64,000 nt of DNA from assembly GCA_033439265.1 (NCBI GenBank), contig JAVTVX010000004.1:12785701-12849700 (forward strand), given 5' to 3'. Numbering within the stretch: position 1 is the first letter of the stretch; each line of letters begins with the position of its first letter. This stretch comes from Dillenia suffruticosa (Eukaryota; Streptophyta; Magnoliopsida; Dilleniales; Dilleniaceae). Positions 20,631-32,598 of the stretch are shown here, one piece after another. The notes beneath the pieces were generated by a model. That model saw only the letters and a list, made by a program, of their open reading frames with translations, was not told the origin of the DNA and did not search any database. The position numbers and the translations under genes were made by a program.

Positions 20631-21583
20631 TGTTAAGTAAATTATTGTCGAATCTAAATATTTTGATGATAACAAAATCCTATATATGTTATTAATCATT
20701 TTACCAAGTATTCAAGTTTTTAAAATATTCATTTTTCAAGTAACATAATCTTCTATGGGTAAAAGTTGAAGTTTTGAAGAAGTTCTCGTGAAAACTTGAA
20801 AATGGCTACTGCATAGAAGGTGCTATTATAGAAGTATCACGCTTTTATAGAAACAGTATCCAAAAACTATAGAATTTGGACAGTTTTGAAGCAATTTCTT
20901 TTTTCATCTTTAACGAAGTCCCAGCTCAGCAAATTAAGTGTAGATTGGGTGCTGCACTCAGTCTATAAATATACCAAAATGCATCATCTGAGGTTTAGGA
21001 AATTGAAGATTTAAATTCAAAATGTTTACTACAATTGAAGCAAGTTTTCAGCATTGAAAGGCTGATTTTCAGGAGCTGTTTACTTAAGTATAGCTTCTCT
21101 AACAACCAAGCAATTTCAAATTTGAAAATTCCACACTTTAGGGTGATTGTTGGATTTCAAATTTCAATAATTATAGCAGTAGAAATTAAAAGATGTGATG
21201 GAGAAAATCAAATACAAAGTTAGCAACTTAACCGGTAGTTGTACTAAAGGTTGTTGGGTAAGAGGATAGGCTAGTTGGGTGAGAGTTAGAATTGAGTATT
21301 GTTGGACTAAGTCATCCTCAAGGTTGGAGGTGCAGATTAACAAGTAATTGTAATCAAGCTTGTAAGTCTCGTGAAATAATGGAAACTATCTATCATTAGA
21401 CTCTGCCTTATTGAGTTAGAAGAGTAGACATGGGCATAAAGCCGAACCACTATAAATTGGGTTTGTTTTTTTTCCTCAACACTTTTTGCATGCATTTTTT
21501 GCCTTAAGATTACATAGATTAATCAAAGAATTTTTAGTGACAATCAATTCAACGCCTCTTCTTTATTGCCATAAGGACCAATA
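20631..21583 (+). repeat. 3' LTR of decayed copia
   Basis: It is 953 bp, starts TGTTAAGTAAATTATTG and ends GCCATAAGGACCAATA, a typical copia LTR tail with final CA changed to TA. Confidence 0.75.
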
Positions 21584-23120
21584 GAAACAATTGCTCATAT
21601 GTAAAAGCTTATGAAATAGGCAATGACTCTTCTTCCTTTACTAACCTGCTTAAATGATTTGCCACCAAATTTTCAGCTCCTTTTTTATTCTTGATTTCCA
21701 AATCAAACTCTTGGAGCAAGAGTATCCATCTTATCAACCTCAGTTTCGACTCCTTTTTGCGAATAAATACTTCAAAACTGTATGATCAGAATATACAATC
21801 ACTTTAGAACCAATAAAATATGATCTAAATTTATCTAAAATAAAAATAATTACTAAAAACTCTTTTTCAGTGGTGGTGTAGTTGCATTGTGCAAGATTCA
21901 ATGTCCTAAAGCTTAGTAAATGACATGGCTTTTCTTATCAATCCGTTAGCCTAGAATAGCTTCTACAACATAATTGCTTGCGTTGCACATGATTTCAATT
22001 GGCAAATTCTAGTCAAGTGGTTGAATGATTGGTGCAGCGATCAATAAATTTTTAAACTTATCAAATGTTTCTTTGCATTCTACCCCAAATTCAAACGACA
22101 CAACTTTTTGAAGCAATTTAGACAATGGCAAAGCAATATTTGAAAAATTCTTAATAAACCTGTGATAAAAACCTAAAACACGTATTTCCCTAACATTTGT
22201 AGGTTAAGGTAAACTCATGATCAAACCAAATTTTAGCTTGTTAACTTCTATGCCCCTAGAGGAAATTACGTGTCCTAATACAATGCCTTCCTTCACCATG
22301 AAATGACACTTTTCATAATTCAGGACCAAATTAGTTTCCATGCATCTTTTCAAGATTTTAGTCAAATGATCTAAGAAATCATCAAAGGAATCTCTATAAA
22401 CTGTGAAATCATTCATGAACACTTCAATATACTTCTCGATGTATTCAGAAAAGATACTTAACATGCTTCTTTGGAATATAACTAAAGCATTGCATAAACC
22501 AAAAGGCATTCGTTTATAAGCAAATGTTATAAATGGACACGTGAAGGTTGTCTTTTCTTGATCCTTTTGTGCAATTACTTTTTAATAGTAGCCTAAAAAA
22601 CCATCAAGAAAACAAAAGAATGCTTTTCAAGCTAGTCTTTCTAATGTTTAATCAATGAAGAGCAAGGGAAAGTAGTCATTTCTAGTAGTTAAATTGAGTT
22701 TTTGGAAATCAATTACCATACGCCATCTATTTTTTGCTCTCTCATGGGTACCGACTCATTGTTTTGATTTCTCACCATTGTGATCCGAGTTTTCTTTGAT
22801 ACCACATGGATTCGACTCGCCCACTTACTATTCGATATTGGATAAATTATCCCTTCATCTAAAAGTTTGAGAATCTCTTTCATTACCACTTCTTTCATTG
22901 TTGAATTGAGCTTCCTTTGTGATTCTCTGACTGGCTTGGCATCGTCCTTCAAGAGAATTCTGTGCATACAAATTGATGGACTAATATCTTTTATATCGAC
23001 TAAAATGCACCCAATTGCTATTTTATGTTCTTTTAGGACTTTGATTAGTCGTTCTTCTTGGTCATTAGTCAATCCTTTTGCAATGATCACTGGCAATGTT
23101 TCTTTATCACCTAAATAAAC
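21584..23120 (-). pseudogene. Athila-like reverse transcriptase and RNase H
   Basis: The RT N-terminal part at 22713-23096 includes LLKDDAKPVRESQRKLN and DEGIIYPISNSKWASRI. The palm at 22204-22509 includes MPFGLCNALVIFQRSM, and the catalytic box is FMNDF where FMDDF is expected. TNLVLNYEKCHFMVKEGIVL follows. RNase H remnants continue to 21584, where the frame is cut by the copia and resumes at 13851. Stops are frequent. The normal role is cDNA synthesis from element RNA; this copy is dead. Confidence 0.8.
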
Positions 23121-23403
23121 ATATTTAAGGTGATCAGGCTAGATCTTCAACTCTAACTTGGGAGCCTACAAAACATAAGGTAACAATTCTTATGAGATAA
23201 GTGTATTTGTACACTAGAATTTGTTTACCTTATTTGTGATTCCAATATTGGCTCTAAAATTTCACTAGTTTTAGATAACTTCTCCTTAATATCTATTTGT
23301 GGATTCAATTCAAGGTTAATATCACTTTCTTCTTCAAAACATTCCTACACAATTGAATCAACAATATTAACAGAATAAATTGAACGACACTCATTTGGGT
23401 ACT

Positions 23404-23913
23404 TCATGGTATAAAAATATTAAATTTAACAATCTCACCATCGAACTTAAAGGAGAGAGTACCCTTATCTACATTTATTTTAGTCTTAACTGTTTTCATG
23501 AATGACCTTCCTAATAGAAGTGGAGCTGAATCTGTGATAGTGTCTTCTTCCATTTTCAAGATGTAAAAATCTATTAGAAATATCAATTTGTTAACTTGTA
23601 CAAAGACATCTTCGATAGTCCCGTCCGGTTAAGTATTAGAAGGGTCAACTTACTGAATAACCACCCTAGTTTCATTTAGGGAACCCAAATTCATAGAACT
23701 ATAAATTGAGTATGGCATGAAATTGATGGACGCTCCTAATTCTAGCATGGCATAGTCAATTTTCTTCTTATCAATAACACAAGGTAAAGTAAACATACCT
23801 GGATCTATGTGTTTTTCTAATAATGTTCTTTTGATGATAGCAGACACATTCTCTCCTACCCTTATTTTCTCATCACCTCTCAACTCCCTTTTATTTGTGC
23901 ACAATTCTTTCAA
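23404..23913 (-). pseudogene. Athila-like aspartic protease
   Basis: The two halves are at 23650-23913 (DYAMLELGASINFMPYSIY) and 23404-23586 (DSAPLLLGRSFMKTVKTKI, GTLSFKFDGEIVKFNIF). The usual active-site DLGAS is ELGAS here, so the catalytic Asp is lost. Phrase order and sequence are typical of Athila protease. Confidence 0.75.
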
Positions 23914-24049
23914 AAACTTAGCATATTTTGGAATTTGTTTAATAGCATCTAATAGTGATATGTTTATTTCTACTTTCCTAATTGTCTCTAAAACTTCTTT
24001 ACTTTCCTATATGTCTCTAAAACTTCTTTCTCATACTCTTTCTTTTTAG

Positions 24050-25070
24050 ATTTCAACAAACTTTCCTAAATGTCTCTACATTCTTCTTTTTATCCACCTT
24101 CTTAGAGGAACTAGGACTCAAGTGAAATTCTTTCCCACTTCTTAACGCTATTGCGCTGGTATTCTCCTTGGAATTTACCATTGTTTGTGAGGGCAATTTT
24201 CTAGAATTTTGTGCTCCAACTTGCTAATTGAGGTCGCTAGTGGGTTAATCTGGTTCCCCAAATTCTATATACTAGCCCTTGTTTCTTGTATATTGGCTCT
24301 CGTTTGCTATTGAAATTGTTAAGTGCTAGTTACGAGAGTCTTCACTATTTCTTCTAAAGACAGACCTGCATTTAAGGATTGTGCAGGTGTTGGCGGCAGT
24401 GGTGGTTTGTTAAAAGGTTGGGTGGATATCTTAACTATTCTCCTTGATTTTCATTGCTCAAATTTGGATGATCTCTCTATCCTGAATTTTAATTATTGAA
24501 GTAAGAATCATACTTACGTTGAGGTTGATCAAGAAATCCTCATATAACATTTACTTGTTGAATAGAGTTTTCCTGCAATGTTGAACACATATTGATAGGA
24601 TGCCTAGAATTTAAACATATACCACAAACCTTAGCTGCCTATAATTCCCCTATAGCCAATTGTCGTACCAAAGTAGTTAGATCAGAAATTTGATTTTCAA
24701 AATTTGAGTGGCTTATCTTGTTAATCCGTTTGGTTGCTCTATCCACTTTCATCCCAAATTATTAAGAATTTTCTGTCATATTAGAAATCAACTACCTTGG
24801 TGCTTTAAGTGTTTTGTTGACTAAAACTCCTCTACTGACTGCATTTACCATACTTCTATTCATGGGTAGAAGTCCTTCATAAAAATTGAATTAAGAGTTG
24901 ATCCGGTATTTGATGGTGTAGGTAGCTAGCATAGAGTTACTAGAATCTCTTCCGGTATTCATATAATGTCTCACCACTAATCTACCTAATGCCACCAAGA
25001 TGACCATGAAAAATAGAAAATAAGTGAATCAAACCAGATTTGAGTTCAAATGTTATCCAATGATGTACAG
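24050..25070 (-). pseudogene. Athila-like gag remnant
   Basis: With many stops, one minus-strand reading gives GETLYEYRKRF near 24960, LYASYLHHQIPDQLL near 24900, and a knuckle-like VCGICLNSRHPINMC near 24610. This matches the typical Athila Gag layout. The N-terminal part is not readable, and AT-rich DNA at 25110-25380 interrupts the region. Confidence 0.6.
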
Positions 25071-25746
25071 AAACTTATCAATACTGCCATTTCCCCATTT
25101 TCAAAATGATTTTCGCTTCCAAAACGTTTTCAAAACATTTTAATACATTAAATTAATTAATATTGATACAAAAATTCTTATATTTTATATATTTACATAT
25201 TTTTCATATTTAATGAATTATTTATTTATTTAGTTATAATTTTTATTTTTATATTATTTGTTTTATGATTAATAATTATATATTTGTTTATTTTAGATTT
25301 TTATTTAAAATAATTAATATTTACATAAAAATTTTTATATTTTTTATATTTACATATTTGCCTACGTTTTCGTTTCCAGTATTTTTATAAAGTGCCCTTT
25401 CCTCATATCATTATGTATCCGTTTCCCTTTACCATTTCCGTTTCCATGCAACATAGATGCTACCTCAAGAGTTGGATACTTTATGCACAAGAGTTGTTAG
25501 TTCAAATTTGGTACAGCTAACTCCTTTATTTGTCATATTTTCTTCTTCCTCAAAAATAGACTTATTGTAAATTGTCAAATCAATTTCTAAATTCACTCTT
25601 TGAGGTGAGCTACTTTCCTTTGCTTAGCCTTCTTTGTTAAACGACAAACAGTTTTCTCAATCTCACCTTTTCGAGAGAAATAGGTCATAAAACAAAAGAG
25701 GTTGGTAACACAAACGAAATGAGAAATTGAGAAATTAATATAGTTT
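25071..25746 (-). other. Athila-like leader with AT-rich insertion
   Basis: The stretch 25130-25370 is extremely AT-rich (ATATTTACATATTT repeated) and is bounded by GTTTCCGTTTCC-like words on the right. It may be a decayed small transposon, but I could not match its ends. No gene is seen. Confidence 0.3.
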
Positions 25747-25765
25747 CCCCATAACGACACCAAAA
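25747..25765 (-). promoter_or_regulatory. Athila-type primer-binding site
   Basis: The minus strand reads TTTTGGTGTCGTTATGGGG beside the LTR end. It is a decayed form of the TGGCGCCGTTGCCGGGG site used by the Athila/Tat lineage. Confidence 0.65.
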
Positions 25766-25768
25766 TTT

Positions 25769-27091
25769 TGACAAGGTTGTCGAAACTCTTAAAATTAATA
25801 TTGATTCCCCACTATAAATAAATTTGTAGCACTAGTGATATTAAGTCGAATTCCAAGAGAACTAATTATTATTCCTTAATTAAAATAATAAAAGTCAAAT
25901 GGGGTGATTTTCAAAAGATTAAATTCAACAAACTTAGAACACTAAACAAATTAACAATAAATAATAAAAATCGAAGAAAAATTCAATCTAACTAAACTCT
26001 GATCCAAAGGTTCAATTATATCCAATTGTTTTACTGATCAAAGATTAAAACAAATAATTATCTTGCAATTCAAGCATTTAATCCTAAATTTATTAAGATA
26101 GTCATAATAAACCTTTATATTTTTCCTAAATTAATTGACAAAACTTAGCATTTAATTAAAATTTATCATTAATCAATTAGGCATGATAGTATTTCATATC
26201 AATATAATGATAGCAATACACTCTTTGAAAATAGTTAAACCAAAATCCAAATAATTAAGATAAATGCAATTACTCAATTTCATTTCATTGATTCCCATAG
26301 GTTACACATGCATATTGTCTATTGATCCATAAATATAAATAACCTAATTGTTATTTGTATCGGTCATTCATGATAATTACAGATCACTGAACTCAATGAT
26401 GGAAACAGAAAAAACAACATTAAATTAAATTATCAAATTAGCCAATATTAATCTTTTATGTAAAATAAATATAAAAATCAATAAATACTTGAACTAAAGG
26501 TAAGAAATTCAAATCAAACACATAATCTCACATTGATAACAATTGAATGAAAATTTCCCTTGAATCAAAAAGAAAAGTTTAACCACTAATGGTGAAAAAC
26601 ATGGTCTCTTGGATTTCTTCGGCAAAATAGAGAAAATTGGATTTGTTTTTTAGGGAGGGCAAAAACAAGCGGCCACCTCTTTTCCTGGAAAAATGGACGT
26701 GCCCTTCCTTTGTTCCTTTGGTGCCCTAAATTTAAAAAGATTCCCCAAATCCTAAAAATTATGAGTAATTACTCAAAATAGGAACAAAGTTATACTCCTC
26801 ATTAAGTTGTTCTCTTAAACTAAAAAACTAGTAAATATGAAATAAAGAATTTAGCTAAACTGAAAGTCTTCCACTCTTGTCATGCTTCTTCTTTCTTTTC
26901 TCTTCATCAAGCCTAAATTTGAAGTCTTGAATAATTAAACTCCAAAATGTCACTTTAAATCCAATTTAATCCAATCTTTTAAATTTCAATCCCCTAACAA
27001 TAAACATTATAAAATCCATCAATCAGACCAATAACAACCCAAAACAAAACTAAAATATAAATGATAAATTCAAAATTCATGCACTCTATCA
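25769..27091 (-). repeat. 5' LTR of Athila-like element
   Basis: It is 1323 bp. On the minus strand it starts TGATAGAGTGCATGAATTTTG at 27091 and ends ACAACCTTGTCA at 25769. Its first ~105 bp match 4980-5083. No open frame of interest is present. Confidence 0.7.
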
Positions 27092-29941
27092 TCTACATGA
27101 AAGATGAAGTAACATAAAATCATTCAATATCAAGTTTCCGTACAATTGTTTGTCCTAAAGCCAAATGAAGTTTCTTCAAGACTTTATTCTCCAAATGTAG
27201 GGCCCTCTGGCCCGCAGATGGACAACCATCACAATCACTGGATGCATCATCACTACAAGTGTCGTTCTATTTAAGGAATATATTAATAACCAAAGCAACC
27301 ACTTAATAACCATAGCAATCATATTAATCAAAGCGTTAAAAATAAAGTTTTTAGTCTACTACCTCAAATGTGATTAAGATATGTGGTAACTCAACATTTA
27401 GATTTGTTTCCTTGAATAAGCTGATCAATGCTTTCATTTTCTGTTCCATTTTTTTCCATTTACGCCCGAGCTTCCTTGACTTTGGATTTCAAGAGGAGCT
27501 GCTAGCAGTCATTCCACAAGAATAAAATCCATAATAGCTACTAGGCTAGCCCCATCCCTCAACCTCACATTATACCAGAATGCTTTTTAACAGGGACTTG
27601 GATAAAGACTCCATCTTCAATCTCAATTGTTGTTTATTGAAGAGCCTTGTGTTGAAGATTGTTGTTCATTTATTAATAGTTCATCAATTTGTTCCTATGG
27701 TTTTTAAATCATTTGTCAGAACAGGTAATGAAAAAATAAAAACGAAAATGGAAGTATATAAGCTATAATCTGAAATAGTATAACTAGCTTATAGATTCAA
27801 GAATAGTTTGCACCAACTCCTGTCAAACCAAAATATAAAGTTCATACAGACATATCCACTTCCACACAAAGACTTATTGTAACACCTTTGCATAATTTTG
27901 TCCTTAAAGAAGTAGGGCTTTAGGGCATGAAATGAAATTGACACAAGGGCAGAATTAAAGGAAAGGCAAGAGAATGTGTACTTATCATACATGTAACCAC
28001 GTAGGTCATGATCCGGTTAATATGCCCTTCATATTGTCTTTATAAATAAATTTTTCTGAGAATTTCACAAAACTCAACATGGCATGTACATTGGCATTAC
28101 ATGAGCAAACTCCGAATTGATATATATGTAATTCTTTTTCAAATGGGTAGCTTTGCATAGTGCAATTCTACCAGATTGCTGTCCTATCTCCATTTCCTAA
28201 AACTGAAATATTAGCAGATGAAGAAAAGCTAATAAATTAATTAGGAATATGTACATTAATTACCAACGCCCTTTCTTTTCTAACAAATGATTTAGTGCCA
28301 TTAGTGTGTGTATACTTTTGTTGGGATGTACTAATTTTTCCTACTTCTGATTTTTCCTCCAAAATAGATTGATGAGGAAAAAAACAAGTTAATCAGTTCA
28401 TTCAAAAGAGACAAAGTCATCTGTTGGTCAAGAGACTCTCTGTTCTTGACCTTAGAAATTCAGATTTTGTCATTAAAAATTCAGAATCATTTAATTACAA
28501 ATTTAATGCATGTGATAATTCAATCATAGAATAGAATCAAAGAACGAAATGCTTTTATAGTTTATCTAGTTCCCACTAAAACCTAACACTCATGACTTAA
28601 CCTCTCTTGTTATTATCATAATGTAATGATATATGAGTAAACAATATGGTATCTCTCTAACTTAGTTTTTATCTTTGCACGCTTTGAGTACAAATGTGAT
28701 ACTAGTGCTTCCTATTTAGTAGGGCTATGATCTTCTGGGACATTTTTGAAACATTTTCAGCAGTTTTCTTATAGTCAAAATGTTGTTTTTTCAGACTATG
28801 CCTATAATCTTTATATTTTGTTGAAATAGATCTCAGGACAAATTTATCAGTAGCGGCTCATTGTTAGTCCCATATAAGAATCTTTGCAGCAAAAGAACAA
28901 ATTAGAGTCAAAACTTGTTTCAACAATTATACAAGGTCAAGAGACCTATTATGAAATCTTTTGATTCAAAAAATACCTTTATGAAAGCTTCATCTATTCT
29001 TTTGATGCAACAGGAATTTTGCACCAATCATTATGACCGAGTAGGCTAAACCGTGTATCCCTAACCACAAGTCAACAAAAATTTGCTATTATTGAGATTC
29101 ATGTCCTATTGCTTGCATTTCAGTATTGAAAGCTACTAAGACACGTGATTTTAGATTCCATATATCTTTTGGAGTTGTGGACAATCAGTTGCTTCCACAA
29201 GCCTTAAACCTTTCATTTTTCATCTTCCTTGTGACGTGATTACATCTGTCACAAGCACAAATCTTGAAAGTATTATCATGTTGGTATGAAATAATATGAA
29301 GTCAGAAATACACATCCATGATAAATAATAAGCCAATAAGAAACATAAATTTGAAATTTACACTTAAGATAATAATAAGAAATATATATCAAGTAACAAT
29401 AAGATACAATTGAGTTTAAACATAAATAGTTTAACAAAAGTTTTAGAAAATCCGAAATTCATATCAAAATGAGAAATACAAATAGAGTCAACACATTAAT
29501 CATATATATTTTTAGTTACATCATCCCGAACCTAAGTAGAGCTAGAATTTCAATCTATGTTCTCATTTAGTGACTAATTAGGAAAAGGTTAAGATTCAAG
29601 ATCCATATCCATATTACTAGAGTCCAACATATCACCCATGTCTAAAAAATCTCATAGTATTATGGATAACAATATACCATTTCAAATCTTTACGATCAAA
29701 CACTTGCTACACTTGGAATGAAAATACAAAAAACTCATGAGCCAATTGCTCACCGACATGCAATAACCGATCAAAATTTCACGAGTATTAAAACACAAGC
29801 CATCCTTTCTAACACCACTACCACTTAACACATTAGCCAAATCACATTGAAATAAAGCAATCTTTGCTTTTCAATAATAATCTAACCGAGTAACATCAGT
29901 CAACTTACCATAGTAGTCACCCCAACATTTTTTTTTCCGAT
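27092..29941 (-). mobile_element. degenerate CACTA transposon remnant
   Basis: Minus-strand fragments of the two CACTA genes occur in the expected order. The end of Tnp2 with a DUF4216-like block is at 29580-29932. Downstream, a Transposase_24-like stretch near 29090-29170 reads RVLVAFNTEMQAIGHES. Near 27400-27490 a C-terminal piece reads KKMEQKMKALISLF and VELPHIL. No CACTA termini are identified, and the stretch between these fragments shows no other feature. Short frames at 27580-27992 are unsupported. Confidence 0.5.
29580..29932 (-). pseudogene. CACTA Tnp2 C-terminal (DUF4216) fragment
   Basis: The minus strand reads DYYGKLTDVTRLDYYWKAK then IALFQCDLANVLSGSG, KDGLCFNTREI and CSKCLIVKI, with two stops. 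This is the pattern of the DUF4216 domain that ends plant CACTA Tnp2 transposases (YYG.L.DI.ELDY...LFKCDW). The better preserved relative is at 42830-43546. Confidence 0.6.
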
Positions 29942-30207
29942 GGTACCAGATAATAAGAAAGAGATTTGTTTTCTTACCAAATATTAACAATAAAATAAAT
30001 AACTAGCTTGAATTAGCAAAATTCTTTAATCCACAAAAATTAAGAAAGTGATTTGTTTTCTTCCCAAATATTAACAACAGAAAAAATAAGTAACTTCAAT
30101 CAGAAAAATTATGGGACTAGCGAGACTCAAACTCTTGACCTCAGATCACCCTATCAAGCTATGTGACCTACGCACTAGCCAACTACGCCGCTACCCCATA
30201 TGTTTTG
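29942..30207. repeat. tandem repeat unit 1 (~270 bp) with tRNA-shaped module
   Basis: The unit starts GGTACCAGATAATAAGA and ends CATATGTTTTG at the gypsy insertion. It aligns with 37333-37591 and partly with 37592-37715. An 85-nt module at 30113-30197 (minus strand) has complementary ends, an A-box-like TAGTTGGCTAGTGC and a B-box-like AGTTTGAGTCTC. Confidence 0.75.
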
Positions 30208-31477
30208 TGTCTTGCCCCGAACTGCGGTCGTGAGCAACTGCTCGTTGCCTTGAATGCCGACTGTATTTTAATAGAAAATCGAGCAAAACCTCCCCATAAA
30301 TCGGAGATTTTTCATGTACAAATAAACCTATATAATTTAAAATCAATCTGTATATAAAATAAAATGGTCATTCTGGCCTCACAACAACCTACCAACCACA
30401 GCAGACATCCAAAACTACGCCAAGCTATATAAATTTCCAACAATCCTAATCACAGACCTCTACTGTCATGCCCAACTAGAGCATGAGCAGCCGCCACACC
30501 GAGTGGGCCTAAAGTTTATATAAATGTACAATAAATTTCCCAAGTAGAAAGTTTAAACAGCTTACAGATGTCTCAATACAAGTAAAATGAACTAAAACGA
30601 GAGTTATGTATACAACTGTCCATAAGTTATACAGTCATCCCATAATATACACGGTCAACTACGGATTTCAATATCAAGACCGCGCAGGGTCGAAACAAAG
30701 TACAAAATTCATATTTCAAATTTAACTTAAACCTCACCGTCGTAAATACCAAATCTCAGGGTATGCTGTCAAACCCTCTAGAGCCTGAAATGTCGTTCTA
30801 TCACAAAATTCTGTCTGAGGAAGGAAAAGAGAGGGGTGAGTATCATGGGAAGATACCCAGTGAGTGAGGGGATAATATCAAGCATAAATAGTGTGGGGGA
30901 ACCATTGGAGTGTCAAATAATATCATTTGAAATAAAAATTTACATTTCGTAGCAAAACATAATATATTTAGTAATTTGAAATCATTTAATCAATCACACG
31001 ATACAAATATGTATGGATCCATTTAAAAATCAAATAATAGTAGAGCAAGTCAAAGATAATTCTGGCAAAGGTCAACCATGACCAAGAATAGGCGTATCGG
31101 GGGTTTTATTATACATAGACTTTAAAATCGCTCTCTACCCCAACATTGGCCATGAGTTTGCTGGTGTTAACTCATTATCGTGTATAGGACCCTGCCCGGT
31201 GCTAAACGGTGGCGTCACACTCGTCCTCCCCCATCGTGGGTTCAACCAGCCGCACCTATAGCCATTAGAATCAATGACGTTTGTGGATACCTCTTGCAAA
31301 AGCGTATCCGGGTAACTCGTATCTCTACAAACGCCCTTCGTAGCTACAAATCATCAATGTCATCATCATAGTATCAAAAAGGTACAACGTCCCACAAAAA
31401 AAATCATATCATGCATAACTAGTGGGCATCCAACTCACATAGTTTATCAAAGTATTTGAAATCCGTGTGCCAATCCG
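30208..31477 (-). repeat. 3' LTR, truncated
   Basis: It matches 34310-35577 of the other LTR with scattered changes, then stops at CCAAT near 31477, where RT coding sequence begins directly. Confidence 0.8.
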
Positions 31478-32409
31478 TATCAAAGCATGCGAAATGCTGT
31501 CTTGGGCACATTTTCGGCCTGAATTCTCAACTGATGATAATCCGAACAGAGATCAATCTTAAAGAAAACCTGGGCTCCCTGCAGCTGATCAAACAAGTCA
31601 TCGATATGTGGCAGGGGATATCGGTTTTTTATGGTGGCTTTGTTCAATTGCCTATAGTCCACACAAAGCCAAAATATATTATCTTTTTTCTTTACAAACA
31701 GCACCGGAGCACCCCAGGGTGAAGTGCTCGGGCGGATAAACCCCTTGTCTAGGAGTTCCTATAACTGAGTCTTAAACTCTCTCAGTTCAGCAGGCGCCAT
31801 TCTGTATGGCGAAATAGAAATAGGATTGGTCCCCAGTATTAGATCAATCTCGAAATCGAACTCCCGAACTGGTGGTAATCCGGGAAGCTCCTCGGGAAAT
31901 ATCTCTGGAAACTCCTACACCATAGGGACATCTTCAAGTCTCGATCCCTCAATAGTGGTGTCGATAACATAAGTTAGATAAGCCGTACTATCACGACGTA
32001 CCAAACGTCTGGCCTTCATAACAGAGATAATACAGCGGGGCAATACTCGTCTCTCACCCCGGAAAACTAATGGTGGCTGCCCGGACCTCCGAAACTCAAC
32101 CTCTTTCGTGAAACAATCCACAGAAGCCCGGTGTAAACTCAGCCAATCCATCCCTAGGATGGCATCGAAATCCGTGATAGGGAGCAGAATCAGATCTGCC
32201 TCTAATATTGTCTCCCCAATACCGACCTCAGCCCCTATAGATTGTATCTTGAATGATATGCTTGTCAAGAGGACTGACTACCATAATCTCCTCATGAAGT
32301 GGCTAGAGAGGTCTATCAGAATTGCGAGCGAACGTGTCACTCACATATGAAAAATTTGACTCGGTATCTATAAAAATACGGACATCGATACCAAATATTC
32401 GCATGGTAC
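31478..32409 (-). pseudogene. Tekay/Del-like protease and partial RT
   Basis: Protease begins directly after the spacer at 32409 (MRIFGIDVRIFIDTES, where the expected catalytic DTG/DPG is DTE). It continues through LPITDFDAILGMDWLSLH, VLPRCIISVMKARRLV and LEDVPMV. RT starts around 31900 with [26 protein letters not shown] and [16 protein letters not shown], then [20 protein letters not shown] and [13 protein letters not shown]. It ends in the deletion junction before the FVDD catalytic box. TAG stops replace CAG at several glutamine positions (near 31912 and 31760). Confidence 0.8.
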
Positions 32410-32598
32410 CTATATGTAAGAAAACGATCAACAGAATTTAAAATGCGAAAAAAAAGTGAGCAAATATATATATATCAAACTAGTTAAGCTTCTAAATCTT
32501 TAACTAGTCAAAACTGTATATCGAAATCATGATATACAAAAAGCTCATACAGGAGGTACAACAAAAGTACTACACTGAGGGGTTTACGGGAGGATTAC
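32410..32598 (-). other. candidate intron between gag and protease (189 bp)
   Basis: On the minus strand the gag frame reaches GATATTATTATGG, then GTAATCC starts the spacer. The spacer ends GTTTTCTTACATATAG and GTACCATGCGAATATTTGG continues protease. Removing the GT...AG interval keeps the frame (Met-Gly-Thr). Unspliced, the frame stops after ten codons of MGNPPVNPSV. The interval is AT-rich with a (TA)n tract. The same arrangement is found in the second gypsy at 49236-49487. Confidence 0.6.

Larger units (their letters stand above)
13852..21583 (+). mobile_element. decayed SIRE-like Ty1/copia with nested gypsy fragment
   Basis: The element starts TGTTAAGTCGAATCC at 13852 and ends CCATAAGGACCAATA at 21583. 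It is flanked by GGAAC (13847-13851) and GAAAC (21584-21588), a 4/5 match read as an aged target duplication. The 5' LTR is truncated at about 14145 where foreign sequence begins. The interior resumes at 18045 in gag, and a complete 3' LTR lies at 20631-21583. Protease, integrase and part of RT are missing. Confidence 0.75.
4980..27091 (-). mobile_element. Athila-like Ty3/gypsy retrotransposon, nested and decayed
   Basis: Minus-strand order is 5' LTR (25769-27091), primer-binding site, gag, protease, RT/RNase H, integrase, a long non-pol region, polypurine tract and 3' LTR (the last 104 bp at 4980-5083 are visible). Three later insertions split it: the SIRE-like copia in the 3' LTR, the intact copia 6690-11757, and the copia 13852-21583. 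The integrase frame reads across the last insertion (ends at 13851, resumes at 21584), which shows both halves belong to one element. Protein sequences and the TGGTGTCGTTATGGGG binding site resemble the Athila lineage. Every gene is broken by stops. Confidence 0.8.
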
